A stretch of 45,797 bases of DNA, from NCBI GenBank assembly GCA_002490725.1, contig DKUN01000015.1:1-45797 (forward strand). The letters are read 5' to 3'. Position 1 is the stretch's first letter. Each line of letters opens with the position of its first letter. Below, in pieces: positions 33,295-41,636 of the stretch. Below the pieces are notes generated by a model, which was not told where the DNA came from, did not search any database, and was given only the letters and a program-made list of their open reading frames with translations. The stretch comes from Porphyromonadaceae bacterium UBA7203. GTDB taxonomy: Bacteria > Bacteroidota > Bacteroidia > Bacteroidales > Muribaculaceae. The translations under genes were made by a program, and so were the position numbers.

Positions 33295-36200
33295 ATGAAA
33301 TTGAACAAGATTATCACCGTGGCCGTCGCATTGGCGGCTTGCGTTGCTGCATGGGCTGACGGCCCGTTCCGCGAACATCGCTATGACTCTTTTAAGGCTA
33401 CTCCAACCGAGGAGGGTCAGATAATGTTTGTTGGCAACTCGATAACCAACATGCACTCCTGGTTCGAGACTTTCGGCTCGCATCAGGAAGTAGTTGGCCG
33501 TGGTAACTCAGGCGGCTTTGCCTACGAGGTTCTTGACAATCTCGAATCATATATCGACAATAAGCCCGCCAAGCTGTTTCTTATGATCGGCACTAACGAC
33601 GTGTCGAGCGGAGTCAGCTATCAGCTGACGGCCAAACGCATCGAGGCCATTGCACGCCGCGTGCGCCTCGAATCGCCCGAAACCGAGGTTTACCTGCAAA
33701 CCATCCTGCCCCGCAGCAACAACGCCAAGCCCGACTACGAGCTTTGCAACGCTCTGGTAAAGCAGTTTGTCGAAGAGTTAAACGACCCCAAGGTTCACCA
33801 CATCAATCTGTCGGAAGTCTGCGCTCCGCTCAACGGCAACTCGACCTGGAGCTACGACGGCCTGCACCCGCGCCCCATCGGCTATGCCGCCTGGTCGCGC
33901 CATATTCAGGACTATGTAGGCTATCAGTCGGTTTATCCCGCAACGATTACCTCGCAGGTCAACTGCGGCCTCGGCGGCTCGTCGGCTGCGCGTGTAGAGC
34001 AGTTTCCCTACTTCCCTGTCAGCGAGTGTGACGTGCTCTTTTTCGGTGACGAGCAGGTTCATGGCGGCGAGTGGCACGAGCTGCTCCGTTCGCCCCTGAT
34101 CAAGGACCGCGGCCAGGCATGGGGCTGGGGAGGCATGGGTCTCGACAATGCCAAGCAGGTTGTTGCCAACGCACTGAAAGGCCAGGCCGGCAAGCCCGCC
34201 AAGATATTCCTTTTCTATGGCGTGGGCGAAAAGAATGCCGACAAATATCGTCTTATCGTTGACGAAGCCAAGGCTCAGGCTCCCGAGGCCAAGATATACG
34301 TGGTTTCGCTGACGCCGAGCACCAACACCGCCACTAATGACGCCAACGTGGCCTTCAACACTCAGCTTCAGACCATCGCCGCCGAAAAGGGCGCCACATA
34401 TGTTGACATCTACACTCCGCTTAACGCTGAACTGTCGAGCAACATCATGCACACCAACTATGTCAGCGGCCGCGGCTATGTCGTGATGGCCAACGAGCTG
34501 GCCAAGCATCTGGCCGACGAGCAGGTTAATCCGGTTTCGCTCGACGAATATGCCAAAGTCTATGCCCGCCGCTCGGCCCGCAAGATTATCGGCGACGCCA
34601 TGACAAGCGCCATGCTGCTTGAATTCGGTTCCAAGCCCGGCCAGGTCAAGGAATCGCACCGCGCGGCAGTCGACGCAGCTCTCGCCGCCGCGGCGACCGC
34701 AGTCAACGATCCCGCTCTCACCGCCGAATCGGCCCGCACGGCCGCCGATGCGCTCAACAACGCTGTCAACACCGTCGTTGCCGACCTCAACTATCCTGCC
34801 GACGGCAACACCTGGTATGTGGTCACCTCGCAGCGAGGCAACCGAGTGCTCACCGAAGTGGATGGCACGCTGTTTGGCAAAACTGTCAGCCCCAAGCAGT
34901 ATTCCACAGGCCACAACGTCTGGAAATTCGTTGACCGCGGTGATAACACCTACGACATCGTAAACTTCTACGGCCAGTATGTGAATCCGGTCGCCACCTA
35001 CAATAAGCCTATGACCGTGACCACAGAGCGTCCCGCCAAAGGCTTTTCGCTCAGCAACTCCAATGCCGGCATCGGTTCTTTTGTAATCTATACCGACAAT
35101 AGCCAGCTCAACCAGACCACTTCGGAGCCCTTCAGCGTCTACAGCTGGTACAGCGGCTCTACCCCCGACCGCGGCGACCAGGGCTGTGCCTACAGTCTGA
35201 CCGAATTTGAAGGCGTGGTTCTCGACGAAACCGCCGTCCCTGACGTGTCGGGCTGGTACGAAATCCGTCGTGCTGCCGACAATCTGCTCATCAACAACCT
35301 CGACTCCCCTGTGCGACAGACCGCCGATAACAGCTATTCGATGCAGATGGTCAATGCCGACGAAGCGACTCCCCGTAATTGGGTTTACATTGAAGTTTCG
35401 GGCAGCAACCGCTATGTGCGCACTCTCAACGGCTTCTATGTTAGCGGCTACACAACCAATATCACCACTCCGACGAACATCGAGATGGCTTATTCGGGTC
35501 GCGCCGACGGAGCCTTCAACGTGCGCTACTGGACCGACTTCACAATCAACAATATTCAGAAGGTTGTTGGCCGCAGCAGCTCCAAAAACGATCCTTTTCT
35601 CTTCAAGGCGGTAAGCTCCGACAGGCTCTCTGACTATGATGTCTGGACCGTGTCGATCGAAGCCAACCCTGCTGCCGAGCTGATGAACAACACGAATGTC
35701 ACCCTCTCGTCGGCAGGCCTGAGGAGCATTGCCAAGGTTTATGACGGAGGCGTGTATTTTCTTGAAGCCGGCAGTGTGATCAATGAATCGGATATCACCG
35801 TAACCGCCCCCGAAGGAGTGGAGCAGAACCAGCCCGAACCGAGCGTGATAATCGACGCTGCTAACCATAGTATCACCGTCGTGTTTACCGAAATCGAGCG
35901 TCCCGCCACCTCGACCCTCGCCGAGGGCTGGTACACACTTGACCTCTGCGGCGCGGTGACCTCCCGTTCCGACCTGACCGGATGGGTAGATAACGCTATC
36001 GCATCGGGCGCAACAGCGCTCCACGCAACTTCTGTCGAGTATGCCCAGTCGCTGCAGTCGAACGTTTATTATTACTTTATCGGTGTTAGTAATCCAGCAA
36101 CTCTCGCCGCGCCCGCAGTTACCTGCTTCTATGTGACCAATCCGTCGCTCACCACAATGACCCTGAAGTCGCAGAGCGGCCACTACTCTATGGCCAACGG

Positions 36201-36753
36201 CACCGCCGGCCGCAACTCTGTCAACATGGAACTCTCGCTGACCAACAAGGGCACGGCAACACTGCCCGTCTGCCTCTGGGCCAACAATAACATCGGCGCG
36301 CCCCACAACCTTATAGGCGCTTTCAGCGGCAGCAAGTGTAAGTATACCCTGGCTCCCGCCGATCTGTCGGCCTATGATCTCTACAGCGTCAACATAATCG
36401 GCGCCACTGCCGCCGCGGCTATCCGCGACGACGTGCAGATTACACTCAAAAGCGATGACAACAAGGGCCTCGAATCGGTCTACAACGGAGGCACCTTCTT
36501 CGTGGCAAAAGGCGCTGATATCAAAATTGACAACATCGAGGCGCCTGCACATGCCGACAACGACACCCCCCTGATTCAGATCAATGACGGAGTCATCACC
36601 GTTGACTATACCCGCCATGCCGACCAGGGTTCCATCTCCGATGTCGTGTCGGGTTCGGAGCAGGAGAACGTGGTTTATGACCTCTGGGGTCGCCGCGTAG
36701 CCTCTCCCCGCCATGGCCTCTACATTGTTAACGGTCGCAAAGTTCGTATCTGA
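33295..36753 (+). CDS. Large secreted tandem SGNH hydrolase with C-terminal beta modules
   Basis: Exported 1152-residue protein, likely a carbohydrate or peptidoglycan esterase. The N-terminus may be cleaved after AWA or lipidated at Cys 16 (LAAC); the sequence allows both. SGNH domain 1 (about 40-220) has all blocks: FVGNSIT with Ser 49, RGNSGGF, IGTNDVSSG with Asn 101, and YDGLHPRP with Asp 188 and His 191. Domain 2 (about 245-405) has the same outline but GDE at 251-253 replaces the serine block, and MHTNYVSGRGY (385-395) lacks DxxH, so it looks catalytically dead. A helical linker (AAVDAALAAAATAVNDPA) is followed by two long beta-rich modules and the tail VVYDLWGRRVASP...GLYIVNGRKV. The stop overlaps the next start by one base. 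Confidence 0.85.
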   Translation: MKLNKIITVAVALAACVAAWADGPFREHRYDSFKATPTEEGQIMFVGNSITNMHSWFETFGSHQEVVGRGNSGGFAYEVLDNLESYIDNKPAKLFLMIGTNDVSSGVSYQLTAKRIEAIARRVRLESPETEVYLQTILPRSNNAKPDYELCNALVKQFVEELNDPKVHHINLSEVCAPLNGNSTWSYDGLHPRPIGYAAWSRHIQDYVGYQSVYPATITSQVNCGLGGSSAARVEQFPYFPVSECDVLFFGDEQVHGGEWHELLRSPLIKDRGQAWGWGGMGLDNAKQVVANALKGQAGKPAKIFLFYGVGEKNADKYRLIVDEAKAQAPEAKIYVVSLTPSTNTATNDANVAFNTQLQTIAAEKGATYVDIYTPLNAELSSNIMHTNYVSGRGYVVMANELAKHLADEQVNPVSLDEYAKVYARRSARKIIGDAMTSAMLLEFGSKPGQVKESHRAAVDAALAAAATAVNDPALTAESARTAADALNNAVNTVVADLNYPADGNTWYVVTSQRGNRVLTEVDGTLFGKTVSPKQYSTGHNVWKFVDRGDNTYDIVNFYGQYVNPVATYNKPMTVTTERPAKGFSLSNSNAGIGSFVIYTDNSQLNQTTSEPFSVYSWYSGSTPDRGDQGCAYSLTEFEGVVLDETAVPDVSGWYEIRRAADNLLINNLDSPVRQTADNSYSMQMVNADEATPRNWVYIEVSGSNRYVRTLNGFYVSGYTTNITTPTNIEMAYSGRADGAFNVRYWTDFTINNIQKVVGRSSSKNDPFLFKAVSSDRLSDYDVWTVSIEANPAAELMNNTNVTLSSAGLRSIAKVYDGGVYFLEAGSVINESDITVTAPEGVEQNQPEPSVIIDAANHSITVVFTEIERPATSTLAEGWYTLDLCGAVTSRSDLTGWVDNAIASGATALHATSVEYAQSLQSNVYYYFIGVSNPATLAAPAVTCFYVTNPSLTTMTLKSQSGHYSMANGTAGRNSVNMELSLTNKGTATLPVCLWANNNIGAPHNLIGAFSGSKCKYTLAPADLSAYDLYSVNIIGATAAAAIRDDVQITLKSDDNKGLESVYNGGTFFVAKGADIKIDNIEAPAHADNDTPLIQINDGVITVDYTRHADQGSISDVVSGSEQENVVYDLWGRRVASPRHGLYIVNGRKVRI

Positions 36754-37148
36754 TGCTGACGGTAACCGTATTGTCATTTTCCTATCGCAAGGGCTTGCCC
36801 GAAGACCCGTCGGGCAATGGCGGCGGATTCGTTTTCGACTGCCGCGCCATTCACAACCCCGGGCGATATGAACCCTATAAACTGCTTGACGGACGCGATG
36901 CATCCGTCAGGCAGTTTCTTGAAGAGGATGGCGGAATACTGACGTTTCTCGACCATTGCTATGCGCTGGTCGATGCCGCCGTTGAGCGCTATATTGAGCG
37001 CGGGTTCACAAGCCTGCAGGTGGCTTTCGGCTGCACCGGCGGTCAGCACCGCTCGGTCTACAGCGCCGAGCACATGGCCGCCCATCTGCTCGAATGTTTC
37101 GGCGGCGAGGCGCTCGGCGTTAATCTTTACCACCGCGAGCGCCGATGA
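36753..37148 (+). CDS. Stand-alone RapZ C-terminal domain protein
   Basis: A 131-residue protein that matches only the C-terminal domain of RapZ, the RNase adapter that in E. coli binds glucosamine-6-phosphate and small RNAs. The key motif is FGCTGGQHRSVYSAEHMAAH (RapZ GCTGGxHRSV), preceded by FDCRAIHNPGRYEPYKLLDG (the DxRxxxNP motif) and a Phe-Leu rich helix. The N-terminal P-loop kinase half of RapZ is absent. In many Bacteroidetes this domain is fused to an AmgK-like sugar kinase (from memory); here it is alone and overlaps the SGNH gene by 1 nt and the nucleotidyltransferase by 4 nt. It is cytosolic, with no signal peptide. Confidence 0.85.
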   Translation: MLTVTVLSFSYRKGLPEDPSGNGGGFVFDCRAIHNPGRYEPYKLLDGRDASVRQFLEEDGGILTFLDHCYALVDAAVERYIERGFTSLQVAFGCTGGQHRSVYSAEHMAAHLLECFGGEALGVNLYHRERR

Positions 37149-37858
37149 AAGCAATGGTTTTTGCCGCCGGCGAGGGCACGCGCCTGAGGCCGCTGACGCT
37201 GACGCGCCCCAAGGCGCTGGTCGAAGTCGGCGGTGAGCCGATGATTGCGCGTGTGCTCAAATCGCTGCGCCGCGCAGGTGTGGAGCAGGTGGTGGTCAAT
37301 GTGCACTATCTCGGCGACATGCTTGCCGCTTATCTGAGTTCGCATGACTTTGGCCTTGACATCAAAGTGGCCGACGAGAGTGGCCGTCTGCTCGACACCG
37401 GCGGCGGTCTGCTTGCCGCGCGCAGGTTGCTTGATGGCGATGAGCCGATATTGCTTCATAACGCCGACATCTGTACGGATCTCGACCTCCGACGCCTGGA
37501 ACTGCAGGGCGACGCAACGCTGCTGGTCAGCGACCGCGCATCGTCGCGCCGTCTGGTGTTCGGCCGCGATGATATGCGCCTGACCGGATGGGTCAACGAA
37601 CTCACGGGCCAGGTCAAGGGCGAGGCCGACGGAGTGCGGCGCGCCTTCAACGGCATCCATATTGTCAGCCCGTCGATATTTCCAGCACTCGAGGAGTATT
37701 CGCGTACGGTCGGCTCCGACATATTCTCGCTCACTCCGTTCTATGTGGCCATGGCCGGCCGGCTCGACATCAGGGGCACGGAGCCGGGAGGTTATCGCTG
37801 GCACGACGTAGGTTCCATTCAGAAGCTCGAGGCCGCCGAGGCTGACTTTGCGTCATGA
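37145..37858 (+). CDS. Nucleotidyltransferase of the MurU/NDP-sugar pyrophosphorylase family
   Basis: Transfers a nucleotide to a sugar-1-phosphate in the cytosol. The 237 residues open with the family motif MVFAAGEGTRLRPLTLTRPK followed by ALVEVGGEPMI; the metal-site region reads ILLHNADICTDLDL (Asp of HNAD in place of the usual NGD), and later come FNGIHIVSPSIF and RWHDVGSIQKLEAAE. In Pseudomonas, MurU makes UDP-MurNAc from MurNAc-1-phosphate in cell-wall recycling; a mannose-1-phosphate guanylyltransferase role is an alternative. It overlaps the RapZ-like gene by ATGA and the next gene by 4 nt, so the four genes are likely co-translated. Confidence 0.85.
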   Translation: MKAMVFAAGEGTRLRPLTLTRPKALVEVGGEPMIARVLKSLRRAGVEQVVVNVHYLGDMLAAYLSSHDFGLDIKVADESGRLLDTGGGLLAARRLLDGDEPILLHNADICTDLDLRRLELQGDATLLVSDRASSRRLVFGRDDMRLTGWVNELTGQVKGEADGVRRAFNGIHIVSPSIFPALEEYSRTVGSDIFSLTPFYVAMAGRLDIRGTEPGGYRWHDVGSIQKLEAAEADFAS

Positions 37859-38454
37859 TGCGCCGTCTGTCAGCATTGCTGCTGGCGTGTGTGGCCACTG
37901 CAGCATGCGCGAGCGATTATCTCAAAACGCTGCCCCCGATGTCGACTATAATCGAGGGCTATGAAAATGTCGACTCGGTTGCCGCGCGTCTGGCCGCGCT
38001 GCCGCTCTGTCCCGCCGAGGGTATCTGGCAGATGACGGGCGGAGGAGCGCTGTTTGCAATCGAGCGCGAGAACATGGCAACCGAACTCGCTCCGACACGC
38101 CTGCGCATGGTGATGGTGCGCTCGCCCTGGCGCACAATCCGTCCGGGCACCCTGCTCGGCCACCTCGAGCCTACCGTGAGGCCCGGCGTCTATGAGGCGC
38201 GAATCTACAGCACGATTGCGAGGCGGACCGGGCTGAGTGTGGCACGCGCATTTACGCTTAAGCTCGATGATGAGCGCAGTCTGATGACGTTCGAGCCGTT
38301 CAAGTCGCCCGTCAGGATAAATGTATTCAGGTTGCTTCCCTATATGTATCGCCGCCTGGTTGAGGTGCAGAAGTCGCGTCCCGACGGCCTTGATGGCGCC
38401 GTAAGGGTCATGCCGGCCTCAGAGTCAAACCCTCTAACCGCCGTTTATTTATGA
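37855..38454 (+). CDS. Exported protein of unknown function
   Basis: I do not recognise it. The 199 residues begin with a signal peptide (RRLSALLLACVATAACASDY); the cysteines allow either lipidation (LLAC or TAAC) or signal peptidase I cleavage before SDY. The rest looks alpha/beta with basic patches (RMVMVRSPWRTIRPGTLLGH) and no membrane helix. The start could be ATG 37855 or 37858. It overlaps both neighbours by 4 nt, so it shares their expression and probably a cell-envelope role. Confidence 0.75.
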   Translation: MMRRLSALLLACVATAACASDYLKTLPPMSTIIEGYENVDSVAARLAALPLCPAEGIWQMTGGGALFAIERENMATELAPTRLRMVMVRSPWRTIRPGTLLGHLEPTVRPGVYEARIYSTIARRTGLSVARAFTLKLDDERSLMTFEPFKSPVRINVFRLLPYMYRRLVEVQKSRPDGLDGAVRVMPASESNPLTAVYL

Positions 38455-38918
38455 GGCGACTGTTGCTGCTGTTGGTCCTTGCTGCCGGAGTGGCTGCCTA
38501 TTGTCCCGCCCGCAAGATGAAGTCCGGCCCCTCGAGGCTCAGGCGTCCGACCTCGGCCGTAGAGCTGTTTGACACCATAGTGCCCCCGCGCGGACTGATA
38601 GCCTGCTCGGGCTATGACAAGCCCAACGGCGCCACGCGCGAAACCTTTTTCCTGACCAACAATGACTCAATCGACGCCGAGGCCGTGAACCTGACCATTG
38701 AATACTATGACATGAAGGGGCGCCTGCTCCATTCGGCCACGCATACGGTCAGAACCACCATTCCGGCCGGCGAGACGCGCAATGTTGGCGTCGGCAGCTG
38801 GGACCGCAACAACTCATTCCACTATTTCCGCTCGGCGGCGCCAAAACGACGCGCCTCGACCCCATATGGAGTCAAGGCGCGCGTGAACTATATTTTACGT
38901 CTCAGGAGCGGAGAGTGA
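38451..38918 (+). CDS. Small exported protein of unknown function
   Basis: A 155-residue protein with a signal peptide (RRLLLLLVLAAGVAAYCPA). The mature part has a basic stretch (RKMKSGPSRLRRP), then a beta-rich region (ETFFLTNNDSIDAEAVNLTI, EYYDMKGRLLHSATHTVRTT, IPAGETRNVGVGSWDRN) that resembles an immunoglobulin-like or FxLYD-type fold; this is a shape guess, not a match. It overlaps the preceding gene by ATGA. Its 3' end overlaps the end of the oppositely oriented rlmD by 17 nt, so the two transcripts collide. Confidence 0.75.
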   Translation: MRRLLLLLVLAAGVAAYCPARKMKSGPSRLRRPTSAVELFDTIVPPRGLIACSGYDKPNGATRETFFLTNNDSIDAEAVNLTIEYYDMKGRLLHSATHTVRTTIPAGETRNVGVGSWDRNNSFHYFRSAAPKRRASTPYGVKARVNYILRLRSGE

Positions 38919-40320
38919 GCCTGACCACGTTTTCAATGTGGGCCGTGTGGGGGAACATGTCGACAGGCTGCACGGCATCGATATCGTATTTTGCATTGAG
39001 CAGGGCCAGGTCGCGTGCCTGGGTTGCCGGATTGCAGCTGACGTAGACAATGCGCTGCGGCTCGGCTTCGAGAATCACGTTGGTGACATCCTCGTGCATG
39101 CCTGCGCGAGGCGGGTCGACAATCATGACGTCGGGCCGTCCGTGCTCTTCAATGAACTCGCGGGTCAGAATGTCTTTCATGTCGCCGGCATAGAAGAGCG
39201 TGTTGTCAATGCCGTTGACCTCGGAATTGACCTTTGCGTCGGCAATCGCCTCAGGCACATATTCGATGCCCACGACCTTGCGGGCCTTGCGTGCCACGAA
39301 GTTGGCTATGGTGCCGGTGCCGGTATAGAGGTCGTAGACCAGCTCGTTGCCCGTCAGGTCGGCCAGCTCGCGCGCCACGCTATAGAGTCTGTAGGCCTGT
39401 CGGGAGTTGGTCTGATAGAACGATTTCGGGCCGACGCGGAAACGGAGTCCCTCCATTTCCTCTTCGATGTAGGGCTTGCCTGCAAAAGTGTGAACTTCCA
39501 GGTCGCCGAACGTGTCGTTGGCCTTGAGGTTGACCACATAGAGCAGCGACGTGATGCGTTCGCCGAAGCGGTCGGCCATGGCCTGCATGACCGAGTTGAT
39601 GCTTTCGGGGGCGTCTTCGCCGAAACTCATGAGCGCCATGACCTCGCCTGTCGAGGCCGTGCGAATCATCAGCGTGCGCAGCAGGCCGTGGTTCTCGCGC
39701 AGGTCATAGAAGGAGAGGTCGTGCTCCTTGCCGAACTGCTTAACGAAGTTGCGCAGCTCGTTGCCGATGCCGGCGTCCTGAAGGTGGCAGTAGTCAATGT
39801 CAAGAACCTTGTCGAATGCGCCGGGAATGTGGAAACCTGCCGCACGGCGGTCGGCAAATTCCTCGCCCGAAGCCATCTGCTCAGGCGTGAGCCAGAGTTT
39901 GGAGCAAAAGGTGTATTCCATCTTGTTGCGATAGTCCCAGATGCTTTCCGAACCCAGCGCCGGGGCAACCTCGGGGTGGGGCACCTTGGCAATGCGGTCA
40001 AGGCAGTCAACGACCTGACGGCGCTTGCACTCGAGCTGAAACTCGTAGGGCAGATGCTGCCAGCGGCAGCCGCCGCAGAGCCCGAAATGGGCGCAACGCG
40101 GCTCAACGCGAATGGCCGACGGCGACTCAAGCCGCTCAATGCGCCCCTCGGCATATGAGTGTTTTTTGCGGACCAGGCGGACCGTAGCCACGTCGCCCGG
40201 CGCGCCATAAGGTATAAACACAACCATGTTGTCGACGCGCGCAATCGAGTTGCCCTCGGCTGCCACGCCGGTTATTTCAAGACCCTCTATAACGGGTAAT
40301 TCTTTCCTCTTTCGTGCCAT
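38902..40320 (-). CDS. rlmD: 23S rRNA (uracil-5-)-methyltransferase, RlmD/RumA family
   Basis: SAM-dependent enzyme that methylates a uracil of 23S rRNA. The 472 residues comprise an N-terminal TRAM domain (EGLEITGVAAEGNSIARVDN), the iron-sulfur cysteines CAHFGLCGGCRW (with a fourth Cys in IDYCHLQ), and the methyltransferase domain with SFYQTNSRQAYRLY, VYDLYTGTGTIANFVARKA (SAM site), MIVDPPRAGMH and the catalytic YVSCNPATQARDL. All key residues are seen. Bacteroidetes often carry two paralogues of this family, so RlmD versus RlmCD is not settled. It converges on the small exported gene with a 17-nt overlap. Confidence 0.92.
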   Translation of the reverse strand: MARKRKELPVIEGLEITGVAAEGNSIARVDNMVVFIPYGAPGDVATVRLVRKKHSYAEGRIERLESPSAIRVEPRCAHFGLCGGCRWQHLPYEFQLECKRRQVVDCLDRIAKVPHPEVAPALGSESIWDYRNKMEYTFCSKLWLTPEQMASGEEFADRRAAGFHIPGAFDKVLDIDYCHLQDAGIGNELRNFVKQFGKEHDLSFYDLRENHGLLRTLMIRTASTGEVMALMSFGEDAPESINSVMQAMADRFGERITSLLYVVNLKANDTFGDLEVHTFAGKPYIEEEMEGLRFRVGPKSFYQTNSRQAYRLYSVARELADLTGNELVYDLYTGTGTIANFVARKARKVVGIEYVPEAIADAKVNSEVNGIDNTLFYAGDMKDILTREFIEEHGRPDVMIVDPPRAGMHEDVTNVILEAEPQRIVYVSCNPATQARDLALLNAKYDIDAVQPVDMFPHTAHIENVVRLTLRS

Positions 40321-40337
40321 AATTGCATAATTTTTTG

Positions 40338-40345
40338 CAAAGTTA
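40338..40345 (-). promoter_or_regulatory. Candidate -7 box of rlmD
   Basis: On the - strand this reads TAACTTTG followed by C, an exact TAnnTTTG match, 18 bases upstream of the rlmD ATG. No TTG is found at the expected -33 distance. It lies back to back with the galE promoter. Confidence 0.6.
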
Positions 40346-40366
40346 CGAAATCCCGTAAAATAATTC

Positions 40367-40396
40367 TTGATTTTCCAGTTTTAATAGTTAAATTTG
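40367..40396 (+). promoter_or_regulatory. Promoter of galE
   Basis: TTG (40367-40369), 19 bases, then TAAATTTG (40389-40396): a full match to the Bacteroidetes housekeeping consensus. Transcription should start near 40403, leaving a leader of about 37 nt before the ATG at 40440. Confidence 0.85.
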
Positions 40397-40439
40397 CGGA
40401 TAGAAATCGTTTAACATTTAGTATTTACCGAGAAAAATC

Positions 40440-41477
40440 ATGAAAAAAGGCACTATTCTGGTAACCGGCGGTACGGGCTATATCGGTTCGCACACCACCG
40501 TGGAACTTCAGGCTGCCGGCTACGATGTAGTCATTATCGACAACCTCAGCAACAGTAACGAAAACGTACTTGACGGCATCGAGAAAATTTCAGGCATCCG
40601 TCCGGCATTCATCAAAGGCGACTGCTGCGACATGACCGTGCTCCGCACGCTCTTCCAGGCGTTTCCCGACATCAAGGGCATTATCAACTTCGCTGCATCG
40701 AAGGCTGTCGGCGAGAGCATGGAGAAGCCCGTTCTCTACTATCGCAACAATCTCTGTACGCTCGAAAACCTGCTTGACTGCATGGCGGAATTCGGCGTCA
40801 AGGGTATCGTTTTCTCAAGCTCCTGCACCGTTTACGGCGAGCCCGACGAAAACCCCGTTACCGAACAGTCGCCCATCAAGAAGGCAACCTCGCCCTATGG
40901 CAACACCAAGCAGATTTGCGAGGAAATCATCACCGACGTAATCAACGCCGGCGCGCCTTTCAAGAGCGTGATTCTCCGCTACTTCAACCCCGTTGGCGCT
41001 CACCCCAGCGCAGAAATCGGCGAGCTGCCCAACGGCGTTCCCCAGAACCTTATCCCCTACATCACCCAGACCGCTATCGGCATCCGCAAGGAACTGAGCG
41101 TGTTCGGCAATGACTATCCTACCCCCGACGGCTCCTGCATCCGCGACTTCATCAACGTTGTCGACCTCGCCAAGGCCCACGTTAAGGCTATGGACCGCAT
41201 GCTCGAAAAGCCCGAAGCCGAACCCATCGAGATTTTTAACCTCGGCACCGGCAACGGCGTCAGCGTTCTCGAACTCATCAATACCTTCGAATCAGCTACA
41301 GGTGTCAAGGTTCCCTATAAGATTGTAGGCCGTCGCTCGGGCGACATCGAAAAGGTGTGGGGCAACCCCTCTCACGCCAACGAGCTTCTCGGCTGGAAGG
41401 CCGACACCCCGCTGGCCGACACCATGCGCAGCGCATGGGCCTGGCAGTGCAAGCTCCGTGAGCGCGGCATCATGTAA
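40440..41477 (+). CDS. galE: UDP-glucose 4-epimerase
   Basis: Interconverts UDP-glucose and UDP-galactose in the cytosol for galactose use and surface polysaccharides. The 345 residues show the Rossmann NAD site TILVTGGTGYIGSHTTVELQ, NFAASKAVGESMEKP, FSSSCTVYGEPDENP, the catalytic SPYGNTK (Tyr and Lys of the YxxxK pair), RYFNPVGAHPSAEIGELPNG and RDFINVVDLAKAH. The start is fixed by the family motif right after it. Its activity could fit a galactoside-directed locus upstream, but the gene stands alone with its own promoter and terminator and is not part of that locus. Confidence 0.97.
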   Translation: MKKGTILVTGGTGYIGSHTTVELQAAGYDVVIIDNLSNSNENVLDGIEKISGIRPAFIKGDCCDMTVLRTLFQAFPDIKGIINFAASKAVGESMEKPVLYYRNNLCTLENLLDCMAEFGVKGIVFSSSCTVYGEPDENPVTEQSPIKKATSPYGNTKQICEEIITDVINAGAPFKSVILRYFNPVGAHPSAEIGELPNGVPQNLIPYITQTAIGIRKELSVFGNDYPTPDGSCIRDFINVVDLAKAHVKAMDRMLEKPEAEPIEIFNLGTGNGVSVLELINTFESATGVKVPYKIVGRRSGDIEKVWGNPSHANELLGWKADTPLADTMRSAWAWQCKLRERGIM

Positions 41478-41501
41478 TCCCCGCCAATCCCTGACTTACC
41501 C

Positions 41502-41531
41502 AACTCCCGGCCTACCCGCCGGGAGTTTTTT
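41502..41531 (+). terminator. Intrinsic terminator of galE
   Basis: AACTCCCGGC (41502-41511) and GCCGGGAGTT (41518-41527) pair perfectly with a 6-nt loop, and the T run continues to 41531. It is 24 nt after the galE stop. The arms also allow some function on the - strand. Confidence 0.9.
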
Positions 41532-41636
41532 ATGCCCCGCCCCCGAACGTCCTTACTCCCCCATAATTGATCAGAAAGAGCTCGCGGTACACCCCTGACG
41601 GGGTTATGCAGACGTTGGCGCGCAGGAGTTGGCGCT

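Noticed and set aside
33778..36903. A 1041-codon open frame on the - strand
   Set aside because: It lies exactly antisense to the SGNH gene, whose domains and catalytic motifs are clear. Its translation has no recognisable domain, and long antisense frames are common with this GC-rich codon use.
38938..40158. A 406-codon + strand frame across rlmD
   Set aside because: It is the shadow of rlmD, which has complete iron-sulfur and SAM motifs; the + strand translation is low-complexity and shows no family pattern.
41591..41604. ACCCC-TGAC-GGGGT hairpin as terminator of the toxin-antitoxin cassette
   Set aside because: Only a 5-bp stem and no T run in the - strand direction; kept out of the feature list.
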